Below are positions 17,322 to 25,288 of a stretch of DNA of 64,000 nt, piece by piece (position 1 is the stretch's first letter; each line of letters opens with the position of its first letter). Location of the stretch: the NCBI GenBank assembly GCA_964563135.1, contig CAZLWV010000002.1, positions 1-64,000 of the forward strand, read 5' to 3'. The DNA is from JAAYAY01 sp964563135 (GTDB taxonomy: Bacteria; Planctomycetota; Planctomycetia; Pirellulales; Thermoguttaceae). A program made the position numbers and the translations under genes. The notes beneath the pieces are model-generated. The model saw only the letters and a program-made list of their open reading frames with translations, was not told where the DNA came from and did no database searches.

Positions 17322-19019
17322 TTGGCCAGTAGACAAATCGTCCTTTTCTCGCTCATCGTGTGTCTGCCGCTGGCGATGCTGGCATGGCTGGGATCGCGGC
17401 TTGCACGCCAGGAGCAGACGACGGCCCGGCAGCGTTTGACGGGCCTGGCCCTGGAGCGGCTCGAAGACGTCGACCTGGTGGTCAGCAAACACTTTCGGCA
17501 ACGGGAGCGAGAACTGCTCCAGTGGACCGAACTGGACAGCTACGATCCGGACCGGCTACGCCAGATCGTTCGCAGCCGGCCCGGCATCGGTCAACTGTTC
17601 GTGCTCGGTCCGGACGGCATGCTGCTCCATCCCGATCCGGCCGGCACGCTCAACGCCTCCGAACGCGAGTTCCTGCTGCAGGCCCAGCGGGCCCTCGACG
17701 ACAAGGAGTTGATCCGCAGCGCAGGTGCTGACGAGAACGACGTCGTGCCTGCAGCCTACGGCTGGCACGTTCGATATTGGGGGCCGGGGCTGAATCTCAT
17801 CTTCTACCATCGCCTGGAATCGGGAAATGTCGTCGGCGTCCATGTGCCCAGATCGATGTGGATCGCCGACCTGATCGCCGAGCTGCCCGACACTGCCCCG
17901 CCAGTCAGCTCTCGGCACGGCTCGGAAGCGCGCATCCGCCTGGTCGACTCCAGTGGGGAGGTGGTCTACCAGTGGGGACCTTTTGAACCCGATGAAGCGG
18001 CCGAGGCTCTTGCCGCGATGCCGCTCAGCAGCCCGCTCTCCGCATGGCGGCTGGAGTACTTCGTGGATGAGCATCAGTTCGCGGCGGTCGGCCGCAGCGC
18101 CTACTGGAGCCTCTTCTCCAGCCTGGCAGCGATCGGACTGGGGCTGATCGTGGTGGCCGCATACTTCTATCGCGAGTATGCCCGCGAGGTGCGCGAGGCG
18201 GTCCAGCGAGTGAACTTTGTCAACCAGGTGTCTCATGAACTGAAGACGCCGCTGACCAATATCCGCATGTACGCCGAGCTGCTCGAAGCCGACTTGGAAC
18301 TGATCGATCCCAACGAGGCCGCCACGCCCCGGGGCCATCTGGAAGTGATCGTGGCCGAGAGCCAGCGGCTCAGCCGTTTGATCGGCAACGTGCTCACCTT
18401 TGCGCGTCAGGGACGCAATCAGGTCACGCTGCGCAAGACGACCGGTCGGGTCGATGAGGTGATCGCTGCCGTGGTGGAGCGTTTTCGGCCGGCTCTCGAG
18501 CAGAAGGCGGTTGAGGTTATTCTCGACCTGCAGGCCAAGGCCCTGGTGAATCTCGATGCCGACGCCTTGGAGCAGATCCTGGGGAATCTGATCAACAACG
18601 TGGAGAAGTATGCCGCCGGCGGCGGGCACATGGAAATCGTCAGCCGGCAGGACGGCTCGCAAACCGCCATCGTGGTTGCCGATCGGGGCCCCGGCATCCC
18701 GGCGGGCTCGCGGGACAAGATCTTCCGGGCGTTCTACAGGGTCTCCGATCGCATCGAGGGGCCCACGGGCACCGGCATCGGTCTGTCGATAGCACGCAAA
18801 CTGGCCCGCATGCACGGCGGCGACGTGGTTCTCCTGCCCTGTGCCACTAACCTCAGAGATCGTCACGTCTCTCACGAAGATTCGCGACCAACGGGAGCAG
18901 ACCATTTCAGCGCGAGCGGTAGCTCGCTTTGGCCGGCGGCCCTGCCGCCCGGTGAAAACGGGGCCCGCTTCCAAGTCATCCTCGACACCCCAAGAGCGGA
19001 AAGCGAAGGTGCCGTTTGA
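17322..19019 (+). CDS. Membrane sensor histidine kinase
   Basis: The 565-residue protein starts at TTG 17322, the only start that keeps the first membrane helix (about 6-23). An extracytoplasmic sensor region (about 25-262) is followed by a second helix (about 264-286), a HisKA dimerisation domain with the phospho-acceptor His at 305 (QVSHELKTPLTNIR), and an HATPase domain with N box (NLINNVEKY), G1 (DRGPGIP) and G2 (GTGTGIGLSIARKL). I see no clear HAMP domain. About 40 residues are inserted between HGGDVVLLP and the final GARFQVIL strand, where related kinases have only a short loop. The gene overlaps the response regulator by 4 nt, so the two form one phosphorelay unit. Confidence 0.92.
   Translation: MASRQIVLFSLIVCLPLAMLAWLGSRLARQEQTTARQRLTGLALERLEDVDLVVSKHFRQRERELLQWTELDSYDPDRLRQIVRSRPGIGQLFVLGPDGMLLHPDPAGTLNASEREFLLQAQRALDDKELIRSAGADENDVVPAAYGWHVRYWGPGLNLIFYHRLESGNVVGVHVPRSMWIADLIAELPDTAPPVSSRHGSEARIRLVDSSGEVVYQWGPFEPDEAAEALAAMPLSSPLSAWRLEYFVDEHQFAAVGRSAYWSLFSSLAAIGLGLIVVAAYFYREYAREVREAVQRVNFVNQVSHELKTPLTNIRMYAELLEADLELIDPNEAATPRGHLEVIVAESQRLSRLIGNVLTFARQGRNQVTLRKTTGRVDEVIAAVVERFRPALEQKAVEVILDLQAKALVNLDADALEQILGNLINNVEKYAAGGGHMEIVSRQDGSQTAIVVADRGPGIPAGSRDKIFRAFYRVSDRIEGPTGTGIGLSIARKLARMHGGDVVLLPCATNLRDRHVSHEDSRPTGADHFSASGSSLWPAALPPGENGARFQVILDTPRAESEGAV
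18912..18952. repeat. REP-like double hairpin within the histidine kinase coding sequence
   Basis: Two adjacent hairpins: GCGAGC-GGTA-GCTCGC (18912-18927) and a GGCGGC-CCT-GCCGCC stem (18935-18949) with one extra CC/GG pairing across a bulge. They sit inside the extra segment of the kinase C-terminus. The second stem-loop's 15-mer GGCGGCCCTGCCGCC also occurs near 5237, within another coding sequence. Confidence 0.5.
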
Positions 19020-19699
19020 AGGTTCTGCTGGCCGAAGACGATCGGTTTACTCGCGAGGGCCTAGCGGAGGTGCTTCGCAGCGAAGGCTACCGGGTGCTCC
19101 AGGCCGAGGACGGCGAGACGGCCTTGGAGTTGTTCCAGGCGGAACTGCCCGACTTCGTCTGCCTCGACATCATGATGCCGAAGCTCAGCGGATACGATAC
19201 CTGCAAGAAGATGCGTGCGGCGCGGCCGCTGGTTCCGATCATCTTCATCAGTGCCAGGTCGGAAGAGATCGACAAGGTGATCGGGCTGGAACTGGGTGCC
19301 GACGATTTCATCGTCAAGCCCTTCGGCGTGAAGGAAGTGGTGGCCCGCATCCGGGCGGTCACGCGGCGATGCTGGGCGGCGGCGGAACCGGCAGGCCTTG
19401 ACTCGTTCCGAATGGGCGACTTGGAGGTCTTTCCCCGCGAGCTTCGCGCCCGCCGGGGCAAGGTGGCGATCGAGTTGAGCCTGCGCGACGTGAAGCTGCT
19501 GGAACTGTTCTATCGCCGCCGCGGCGAGGTTCTGAACCGCAACACGATCTTCAACCATTGCTGGGGGGAAGACTACCTGCCCAACAGCCGCACGCTCGAC
19601 CAGCACATCTCGCAATTGCGCAAACGAATCGAGATCTCACCCAAGCAGCCCACGCTGATTCGCACGGTCCACGGTGCCGGGTATCGATTCGAGGGCTGA
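19016..19699 (+). CDS. Response regulator, OmpR/PhoB family
   Basis: The 227-residue protein starts at TTG 19016, overlapping the kinase stop TGA. The receiver domain (about 1-120) has the acidic pair at 8-9 (AEDD), phospho-acceptor Asp 51 (LDIMMP), the Thr/Ser position (ISARS) and Lys near 101 (VKPF). A winged-helix DNA-binding domain (about 130-227) ends in the typical RTLDQHISQLRKRI...RTVHGAGYRFEG. It is the output partner of the upstream kinase. PhoB-type regulators act with sigma-70 promoters, so it is not an obvious activator for the sigma-54 promoter of the next operon. Confidence 0.95.
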   Translation: MKVLLAEDDRFTREGLAEVLRSEGYRVLQAEDGETALELFQAELPDFVCLDIMMPKLSGYDTCKKMRAARPLVPIIFISARSEEIDKVIGLELGADDFIVKPFGVKEVVARIRAVTRRCWAAAEPAGLDSFRMGDLEVFPRELRARRGKVAIELSLRDVKLLELFYRRRGEVLNRNTIFNHCWGEDYLPNSRTLDQHISQLRKRIEISPKQPTLIRTVHGAGYRFEG

Positions 19700-19927
19700 C
19701 GGGATTCTTGCAGGGTTGCGCCAGCGACAGCCGCGGAAAGGTCGTTTCCTGGCACTCCGAGAAATTCCAGCGGCACACACCCGTGCAGGAACGAGGGGCT
19801 GAGAACGCTCCGGCAGCCGAAAGCGCGTGGATGCCACCTGCTGCTGCCGCGATTGCCAAAGCCTGGGGCAGCGGGCGCGGGAACTCGGCAGCGATAGGAG
19901 ACGCGTTTTGACGGGGACATCGCGGTT

Positions 19928-19958
19928 CGCGGAATTCCGTCGGTGATCCGCGGAATTC
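19928..19958. promoter_or_regulatory. Pair of CGCGGAATTC sites 21 bp apart, possible activator binding sites
   Basis: CGCGGAATTC occurs at 19928-19937 and again at 19949-19958, exactly two helical turns apart. The first is part of a perfect 10-bp palindrome (CGGAATTCCG, 19930-19939) and the second is one base off. They lie about 105-150 bp upstream of the sigma-54 promoter, the usual place for enhancer-binding-protein sites. Binding is inferred. Confidence 0.45.
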
Positions 19959-20060
19959 TGCGGGATCGTGGGCACGGCGGGGGCTGGCCGGCGGCGGAGT
20001 GGGAGTCGTAAATGTCAATCTGGTAACTGGTTGTGTGGAATCGAGGTGGTCGGTCCCTGT

Positions 20061-20077
20061 TTGGCACATTCATTGCT
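20061..20077 (+). promoter_or_regulatory. Sigma-54 (-24/-12) promoter of hdrCBA-mvhDGA
   Basis: TTGGCAC-N5-TTGCT matches the sigma-54 consensus (TGGCAC-N5-TTGC) with GG at 20063-20064 and GC at 20075-20076, exactly 12 bp apart. Transcription should start near 20088. Such promoters need an AAA+ enhancer-binding activator; none is encoded in this window. Confidence 0.85.
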
Positions 20078-20169
20078 AGCAATTGCCGCGACCAACACGC
20101 ATGTGACGCCGTGTTGTGAGAGAAAATCACAAGCCACCAGGGCCTGACGTTAGAAGCCGGAGGGAGTTG

Positions 20170-20742
20170 ATGACCACCCAACAGGCCGACAAGCTCGGTT
20201 CCGAGTTCTTGAAGGAAGTGATCGACGGGACCCCGGGCGGTGAACGGATCGTTCACTGTCTGCAGTGCGGGAGTTGCGGCGGCAGTTGCCCGAGCGGGGC
20301 CGACATGCAGCACACGCCGCGGACCCTGTTTGCCTTGATCACCGCGAACAAACGCGAGGAAGTGCTCACGTCGAACACGATGTGGTGCTGTGTTTCGTGC
20401 TATTTCTGCACGACCCGGTGCCCGCAGAACATTCCGATCACCGACATTCTGTACCAGCTCAAGCGGATGGCGATCGCCGAGAACAAGGCGACCGGGAGCG
20501 ATGCCCCGGCGCTGGCCAAGACCTTCACGGACTACGTGGACAAGTACGGCCGAGCCTACGAGTTGGGTCTGGCGAGCCGGTTCTACCTGCTCAACAAGCC
20601 GTTCGCGATGCTGAAGATGGGTCCGATGGGCATTGGGATGTTCAGCCGGGGCCGCATGGCGCTGGTTCCGACGAAGATCAAACGCATGGACCAACTGAAA
20701 GCCATCATCAAGAAAGCCCGAGAGATTGGGAGGGAATCGTGA
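20170..20742 (+). CDS. hdrC: Heterodisulfide reductase subunit C (two [4Fe-4S] ferredoxin-type protein)
   Basis: ATG 20170 follows GGAGGGAGT closely; an upstream in-frame start at 20116 lacks this. The 190-residue protein has two [4Fe-4S] motifs: Cys 30/33/36/40 (CLQCGSCGGSC) and Cys 74/77/80/84 (CVSCYFCTTRCP). HdrC passes electrons between HdrA and the catalytic HdrB. It is the first gene of the operon, and its TGA overlaps the GTG start of hdrB. Its length fits the family (about 180-190). Confidence 0.93.
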   Translation: MTTQQADKLGSEFLKEVIDGTPGGERIVHCLQCGSCGGSCPSGADMQHTPRTLFALITANKREEVLTSNTMWCCVSCYFCTTRCPQNIPITDILYQLKRMAIAENKATGSDAPALAKTFTDYVDKYGRAYELGLASRFYLLNKPFAMLKMGPMGIGMFSRGRMALVPTKIKRMDQLKAIIKKAREIGRES

Positions 20743-21623
20743 AATACGCGTACTATCCTGGCTGCTCGATGGAAGTGAACGGCGCCGCCTACGACATGTC
20801 GATGCGCGGAGTCGCGAAGATCCTCGGGATCGAGTTTGCCGAAATCGACGACTGGAACTGCTGCGGGGCGACCGAGTACTTCTCGCAGGATGAACTGACG
20901 GCTGCATCGGTGGTGGCGAGGAACCTGGCGATTGCCAGTTGCGGCGCCGGTCAGCTTGTGGCCTCCTGCGCCGCCTGCTACTGCAACCTGGCGAAGGTCG
21001 ACAAGCTGATGACCGATGAGCCGGAAATGGGCGAGAAGATCAACCGGGCCCTGGCGGCCGGCGACCTGAAATACAAGGCGGGGAGCGTCAAGGTCCGCTA
21101 TCTGCTCGACGTGCTCGTCCGCGACATTGGCGAGGAGAAGATCAAGGAGAAGGTGGTCCGCCCGCTCAAGGGCCTGCGGGTCGCCCCGTACTACGGCTGC
21201 CAGGCGGTTCGTCCGATTTCGGCGGGCGACTGCACCGAGTATCCGATGCAGATGGACACGCTGTTCGAGTGGCTGGGCGCCGAGGTGGTGGATTACCCGG
21301 TGAAGGCTCACTGCTGCGGCGGACACATGCCGCAGATCAGCGAAGAGCAGGCCTTCGAACTGCAACGGCGGCTGCTGCAGAGCGCGGTCGACTACAAGGC
21401 CGACATGATCCTCTGCATGTGCCCGATGTGCCAGTTGAATCTCGATGCGTACCAGCCGCGAGTGAACGGCATGTTCGGCACGAATTTCAAGATGCCGATC
21501 ATCTACTTCACGCAACTGGTCGGGGTCGCGTTCGGGATGGACCCGAAGGCGGCCGGTTTTGGCAAGGAGCTTGTGGCAGGGTTGCCGGTGCTCAAGAAGA
21601 AGCTGGAGGCCGTGTCTGCTTAG
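20739..21623 (+). CDS. hdrB: Heterodisulfide reductase subunit B (CCG-domain catalytic subunit)
   Basis: The 294-residue protein starts at GTG 20739, overlapping the hdrC stop. It has two CCG domains. The first has Cys 9, the CC pair 41-42 and Cys 77/80; the second has Cys 154, the CC pair 192-193 and Cys 228/231. In methanogens these bind two non-cubane [4Fe-4S] clusters that cleave the CoM-S-S-CoB disulfide. All the CCG cysteines expected are present, so catalysis on a disulfide or similar acceptor is plausible. The natural substrate in a bacterium without coenzymes M and B is unknown. Confidence 0.94.
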   Translation: MKYAYYPGCSMEVNGAAYDMSMRGVAKILGIEFAEIDDWNCCGATEYFSQDELTAASVVARNLAIASCGAGQLVASCAACYCNLAKVDKLMTDEPEMGEKINRALAAGDLKYKAGSVKVRYLLDVLVRDIGEEKIKEKVVRPLKGLRVAPYYGCQAVRPISAGDCTEYPMQMDTLFEWLGAEVVDYPVKAHCCGGHMPQISEEQAFELQRRLLQSAVDYKADMILCMCPMCQLNLDAYQPRVNGMFGTNFKMPIIYFTQLVGVAFGMDPKAAGFGKELVAGLPVLKKKLEAVSA

Positions 21624-21657
21624 GACACCCTGAGAGAATATTCAGTGGAGGACGACC

Positions 21658-23694
21658 ATGGCCGAGAGAGTCGGCGTTTACATTTGTCACTGCGGCAGCA
21701 ACATTGCCGGGACGGTCGACGTTGAAGAGGTCGCCAAGTGGGCGGGCGAGACCATCCAAGACGTTGTCGTGGCGAAAGACTATAAGTTCATGTGTTCCTC
21801 CCTCGGCCAGGCGATGATCGAGGAGGATATCAAGAAGGAGAAGCTCACCCGCGTTGTCGTGGGGGCGTGCTCTCCGCACCTGCACGAGAAGACGTTCCGC
21901 ACGGCGTGCAAGAACGCGGGTCTGAACCCGTACCTGTTCGACATGACGAACCTCCGCGAGCACGTCTCGTGGGTCTGCAACGACAAGGCGGCGGGCACCG
22001 CGAAGGCCAAGGCGCTGATTGCCGGTTCGGCGGAACGGGTGAAGTACCAGCAGCCGCTGGAGCCGAGCTACGTGAACGTTCACCCGGCCACGCTGGTCGT
22101 GGGAGGGGGCATCACCGGCCTGCAGGCGGCGCTGGAGCTGGCCGACGCGGGCCATCCGGTGTATCTGGTGGAACGGAGCCCCTCGGTGGGCGGCCACATG
22201 GCCCAGTTCGACAAGACGTTTCCGACCCTCGACTGCTCGGCGTGCATTCTGACGCCGAAGATGTCGGAGGCCGGCCAGCACGAAAACATCACCATGCTGA
22301 CCTACTCCGAGCTGGAGGAGGTGAGCGGGTCGGTGGGCAAGTTCAAGGTTAAGATCCGCAAGAAGGCTCGCTACGTGGTCGAGAAAGACTGCACGGGCTG
22401 CGGAATTTGCATGGAGAAGTGCCCGCGCAAGATCGTGGACGAGGATTTCGAGGCGGGGATCGGGTACCGGAAGGCGATCTACACGCCGTTTCCCCAGGCG
22501 GTGCCGCGGACCCCGGTGATCGACGTGCAGAACTGCACCTACTTCCAGCGGGGCAAGTGCAAGGTCTGCTCGAAGGTTTGTCCGACGAACGCGATCGACT
22601 ACGAGCAGCAGGACGAGATCATCGAGATCGAGGTGGGCAACATCATTCTGGCCACCGGCTGGAAGCTGTTCGACCTGAAGAAGATTCCCCAGTACGGCTA
22701 CGGGCGGCTGGCGAACGTATTCACGAACATGGAGTTTGAACGATTGTGCAACGCGGCCGGCCCGACGGGCGGCAAGATCGTGCTGCGCGACGGCAAGACG
22801 GAGCCGAAGTCGGTGGCGATCATCCACTGCGTGGGGAGCCGCGATGTGAAGTACAACGCCCACTGCTCGGCCGTGTGCTGCATGGCGGCGCTCAAGTTTG
22901 GGCACCTGATTCTGGAGAAGACCAAGGCCGAGGTGTACTCGTTCTACATCGACATGCGGACGAACCAGAAGGCCTATGAGGAGTTCTATCAACGGCTGCT
23001 CGAAGAGGGCATGCACTTCGTGCGCGGCAAGGTGGCCGAGGTGACCGACGCGGCGCGGAATCCTGACGAGCAGGGCAAGCTGATCGTGCAGTGCGAAGAC
23101 ACGCTGCTGGGCAAGCAGCGGCGGATCCCAGTCGACATGGTGGTGCTGATGGGCGCCATCGAGCCCCAGGCGGACGCCAAGGAACTGGGCCTGAAGTGCG
23201 GCATCTCGTGCAGCATGGCGGGTTGGTACACCGAGCGTCATCCGAAGCTGGACCCGGTGGCCACGATGACCGAGGGCGTGTTTGTGGCCGGCACCTGCCA
23301 GGGGGCGAAGGACATTCCGGCCTGCGTGGCCCAGGGGGCCGCGGCGGCCGCCCGGGTGCAGGGAATGATCACCAAGGGCAAGGTGATGATCGAGCCGATC
23401 GTGGCGTCGATCAACGAAGAGGCCTGCTCGGGATGCCGGATCTGCAACAATCTCTGCCCCTACAATGCGATCGAGTTCGACGCGGTGAAGGGAACCAGCC
23501 ACGTGGTCAGCTCGATGTGCAAGGGCTGCGGCACCTGCGTGGCGGCCTGCCCGGCGGGCGTGATCACGGGGGCCCACTTCAACAACCAGCAGATATTCGC
23601 CCAGATCGGCGGCGTTCTCTGGGACGCCAAGCCGGCGGGTGGAAACGGCGGGGCTGCGGCCAAAGCCTCCGAGTCCCAGCCGGTTGCATCCTGA
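21658..23694 (+). CDS. hdrA: Heterodisulfide reductase subunit A (FAD, multiple [4Fe-4S], bifurcating core)
   Basis: ATG 21658 has GGAGGACG just upstream; the product is 678 residues. N-terminal cysteines (CHCGSN near 10-15) come first, then an FAD-binding Rossmann motif (VGGGITG, 148-154) and conserved CSACILTPKM. Inserted ferredoxin motifs begin at Cys 245 (CTGCGICMEKCP) and Cys 293 (CTYFQRGKCKVCSKVCP). Two C-terminal [4Fe-4S] motifs begin at Cys 590 (CSGCRICNNLCP) and Cys 621 (CKGCGTCVAACP). This is the full HdrA layout, whose flavin splits electron pairs between ferredoxin and HdrB. Cysteine, not selenocysteine, occupies the cluster positions. Confidence 0.95.
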   Translation: MAERVGVYICHCGSNIAGTVDVEEVAKWAGETIQDVVVAKDYKFMCSSLGQAMIEEDIKKEKLTRVVVGACSPHLHEKTFRTACKNAGLNPYLFDMTNLREHVSWVCNDKAAGTAKAKALIAGSAERVKYQQPLEPSYVNVHPATLVVGGGITGLQAALELADAGHPVYLVERSPSVGGHMAQFDKTFPTLDCSACILTPKMSEAGQHENITMLTYSELEEVSGSVGKFKVKIRKKARYVVEKDCTGCGICMEKCPRKIVDEDFEAGIGYRKAIYTPFPQAVPRTPVIDVQNCTYFQRGKCKVCSKVCPTNAIDYEQQDEIIEIEVGNIILATGWKLFDLKKIPQYGYGRLANVFTNMEFERLCNAAGPTGGKIVLRDGKTEPKSVAIIHCVGSRDVKYNAHCSAVCCMAALKFGHLILEKTKAEVYSFYIDMRTNQKAYEEFYQRLLEEGMHFVRGKVAEVTDAARNPDEQGKLIVQCEDTLLGKQRRIPVDMVVLMGAIEPQADAKELGLKCGISCSMAGWYTERHPKLDPVATMTEGVFVAGTCQGAKDIPACVAQGAAAAARVQGMITKGKVMIEPIVASINEEACSGCRICNNLCPYNAIEFDAVKGTSHVVSSMCKGCGTCVAACPAGVITGAHFNNQQIFAQIGGVLWDAKPAGGNGGAAAKASESQPVAS

Positions 23695-23813
23695 GGCCAC
23701 TGACGAGACGAGCACACTGCCCAGAGCGGGGCAAGCCCGCAACCCAACCTTCGCAAGATCCTGCGTGCACGATGCGCACAAATCCAGAACCAAGACTCTA
23801 AAAGGTTTTGAGA

Positions 23814-24311
23814 ATGAATAACGAGAACTTTGAACCAAAGATCGTGGGGTTCATGTGCAACTGGTGCTCCTACCGGGCCGCCGACCTGGCGGGCTCGGCG
23901 CGCATCAAGTACCCGCCCAACGTGCGCATCATTCGCGTGATGTGCAGCGGCCGGATGGATCCCGCCTTCGTCACCAAGGCGCTCTCGCTGGGGGCCGACG
24001 GCGTGATGCTGGCCGGCTGCCATCCGGGGGAGTGCCACTACATCGACCAGAACTACAAGGCGATGCGGCGCTACCACATGCTCAAGCACATGCTGGCCGC
24101 CATGGGCGTGGAAGACGAGCGGGTCCGCCTGTTCTGGCGTTCGGCGGCCGAGGGGGAGCAGCTTGCCGAGGCCATCACGGAGTTCGTGGCGGACATCAAG
24201 AAGCTCGGTCCGCTCAACTGGCCCGGTAACTGGGAAGAGAGCGACGAGCGTCTGGAAGCGCTGGAAGCGATCGTCAAAGAGCACGCAGAGGTGATGGAGG
24301 TGCAGTCATGA
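23814..24311 (+). CDS. mvhD: F420-non-reducing hydrogenase iron-sulfur subunit D (MvhD)
   Basis: ATG 23814 is chosen over a TTG two codons upstream; the ribosome binding site is weak (AAAAGG). The 165-residue protein has Cys 15 and 18 (MCNWCSYRAAD), then VMCSGRMDP and LAGCHPGECHY, the cysteines that hold the [2Fe-2S] cluster of MvhD. It connects the hydrogenase module (MvhG/MvhA) to HdrA. The 119-bp gap after hdrA is the largest in the operon and shows no terminator. Its stop overlaps the mvhG ATG. Confidence 0.94.
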   Translation: MNNENFEPKIVGFMCNWCSYRAADLAGSARIKYPPNVRIIRVMCSGRMDPAFVTKALSLGADGVMLAGCHPGECHYIDQNYKAMRRYHMLKHMLAAMGVEDERVRLFWRSAAEGEQLAEAITEFVADIKKLGPLNWPGNWEESDERLEALEAIVKEHAEVMEVQS

Positions 24312-25285
24312 GCGAAGGCAAGGCAAAAGGCAAGCTGGCGGTCTACTGGGCTGCTTCGTGCGGCGGCTGCGATATCTCCACGCTCGGGATCGATACCAAG
24401 ATCCTGGATGTTGCCGAGCACTTCGACATCGTCATGTGGCCCTGTGCCGCCGACGGCAAGGTGCACGATATCGAGAAGATGGCCGACGGCGAGATCGACG
24501 TCTGCCTGTTCAACGGTGGTATCCGCACCAGCGAGCAGGAGTACATGGCTCGGCTCCTGCGGCAGAAGGCGAAGGTCCTGGTGGCGTTTGGTTCGTGTGC
24601 TTCCGAGGGTTGCATTCCCGGACTGGGCAACATGAACGACAAGGCGAGCTGCTTCCAGACCGTGTATCACGACAGCCCTTCGCTCGATAATCCGAAAGGG
24701 ATCGAGCCCCAGCCGGAGACCGAGATGCCGGAGGGCAAGCTCCATTTGCCGGTCTACTACGACACCTTGAAGACGCTCAATCAGACCGTGCCGGTCGACT
24801 ACTTCCTTCCGGGCTGCCCGCCGGAATCCGACCGGATCTGGGACGCGATCGTGGCGATCCTGGAAAGCAAGCTTCCGGCGCCGGGTTCCACGATCGGGTC
24901 GAACACGACCGTTTGCGACGAGTGCCCCCGCAAGCGGGAGGAGAAGAAGATCAAGAAATTCTACCGGACTTGGGAAATCGAGGTGGATCCGGACCGCTGC
25001 CTGCTGGAGCAAGGCCTTCTGTGCGCCGGGATCGCCACACGAGCAGGCTGCGGCGCCCTATGCCCGCAGGTCAATTCGCCCTGCATCGGTTGCTACGGTC
25101 CCAACAACGGTGTCGAGGACCACGGGATGCAGTTACTGAGTGCGGTGGCCTCCGTGATTGACTCGGAGAATCCCGACGAGATCAATGCGATCATCAAGGA
25201 GGGCATTCCCGATCCGGTCGGCAGCTTCTATCGGTTCAGCCTGGCCCAGAGCAATCTGCGGCGCAAGAACAAGGCAGGAGTATAA
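24308..25285 (+). CDS. mvhG: [NiFe] hydrogenase small subunit, group 3 (MvhG)
   Basis: The 325-residue protein starts at ATG 24308, overlapping mvhD by 4 nt. It has the small-subunit proximal cluster cysteines (ASCGGCD, GSCASEGCIPG, PGCPPE) and C-terminal cysteines for two more [4Fe-4S] clusters (CDECP, then CGALCPQVNSPCIGC). There is no twin-arginine signal, so it is cytoplasmic, as expected for group 3c. Electrons from H2 pass through its clusters to MvhD. Confidence 0.95.
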   Translation: MSEGKAKGKLAVYWAASCGGCDISTLGIDTKILDVAEHFDIVMWPCAADGKVHDIEKMADGEIDVCLFNGGIRTSEQEYMARLLRQKAKVLVAFGSCASEGCIPGLGNMNDKASCFQTVYHDSPSLDNPKGIEPQPETEMPEGKLHLPVYYDTLKTLNQTVPVDYFLPGCPPESDRIWDAIVAILESKLPAPGSTIGSNTTVCDECPRKREEKKIKKFYRTWEIEVDPDRCLLEQGLLCAGIATRAGCGALCPQVNSPCIGCYGPNNGVEDHGMQLLSAVASVIDSENPDEINAIIKEGIPDPVGSFYRFSLAQSNLRRKNKAGV

Positions 25286-25288
25286 ACG

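Larger units (their letters stand above)
19700..20169. other. 470-bp regulatory region upstream of the hdr-mvh operon
   Basis: The region carries a sigma-54 promoter at 20061-20077 and two GAATTC-centred palindromes at 19928-19958. The leader from the predicted start (about 20088) to the hdrC ATG is about 80 nt. I see no credible gene in it. Confidence 0.75.

Noticed and set aside
21592..23838. A 748-codon open frame on the minus strand opposite hdrA
   Set aside because: It is the mirror of a high-GC coding gene (third-position bias) and has no recognisable protein features; the same applies to long frames opposite uvrB, pheS and the CXXCH propeller gene.
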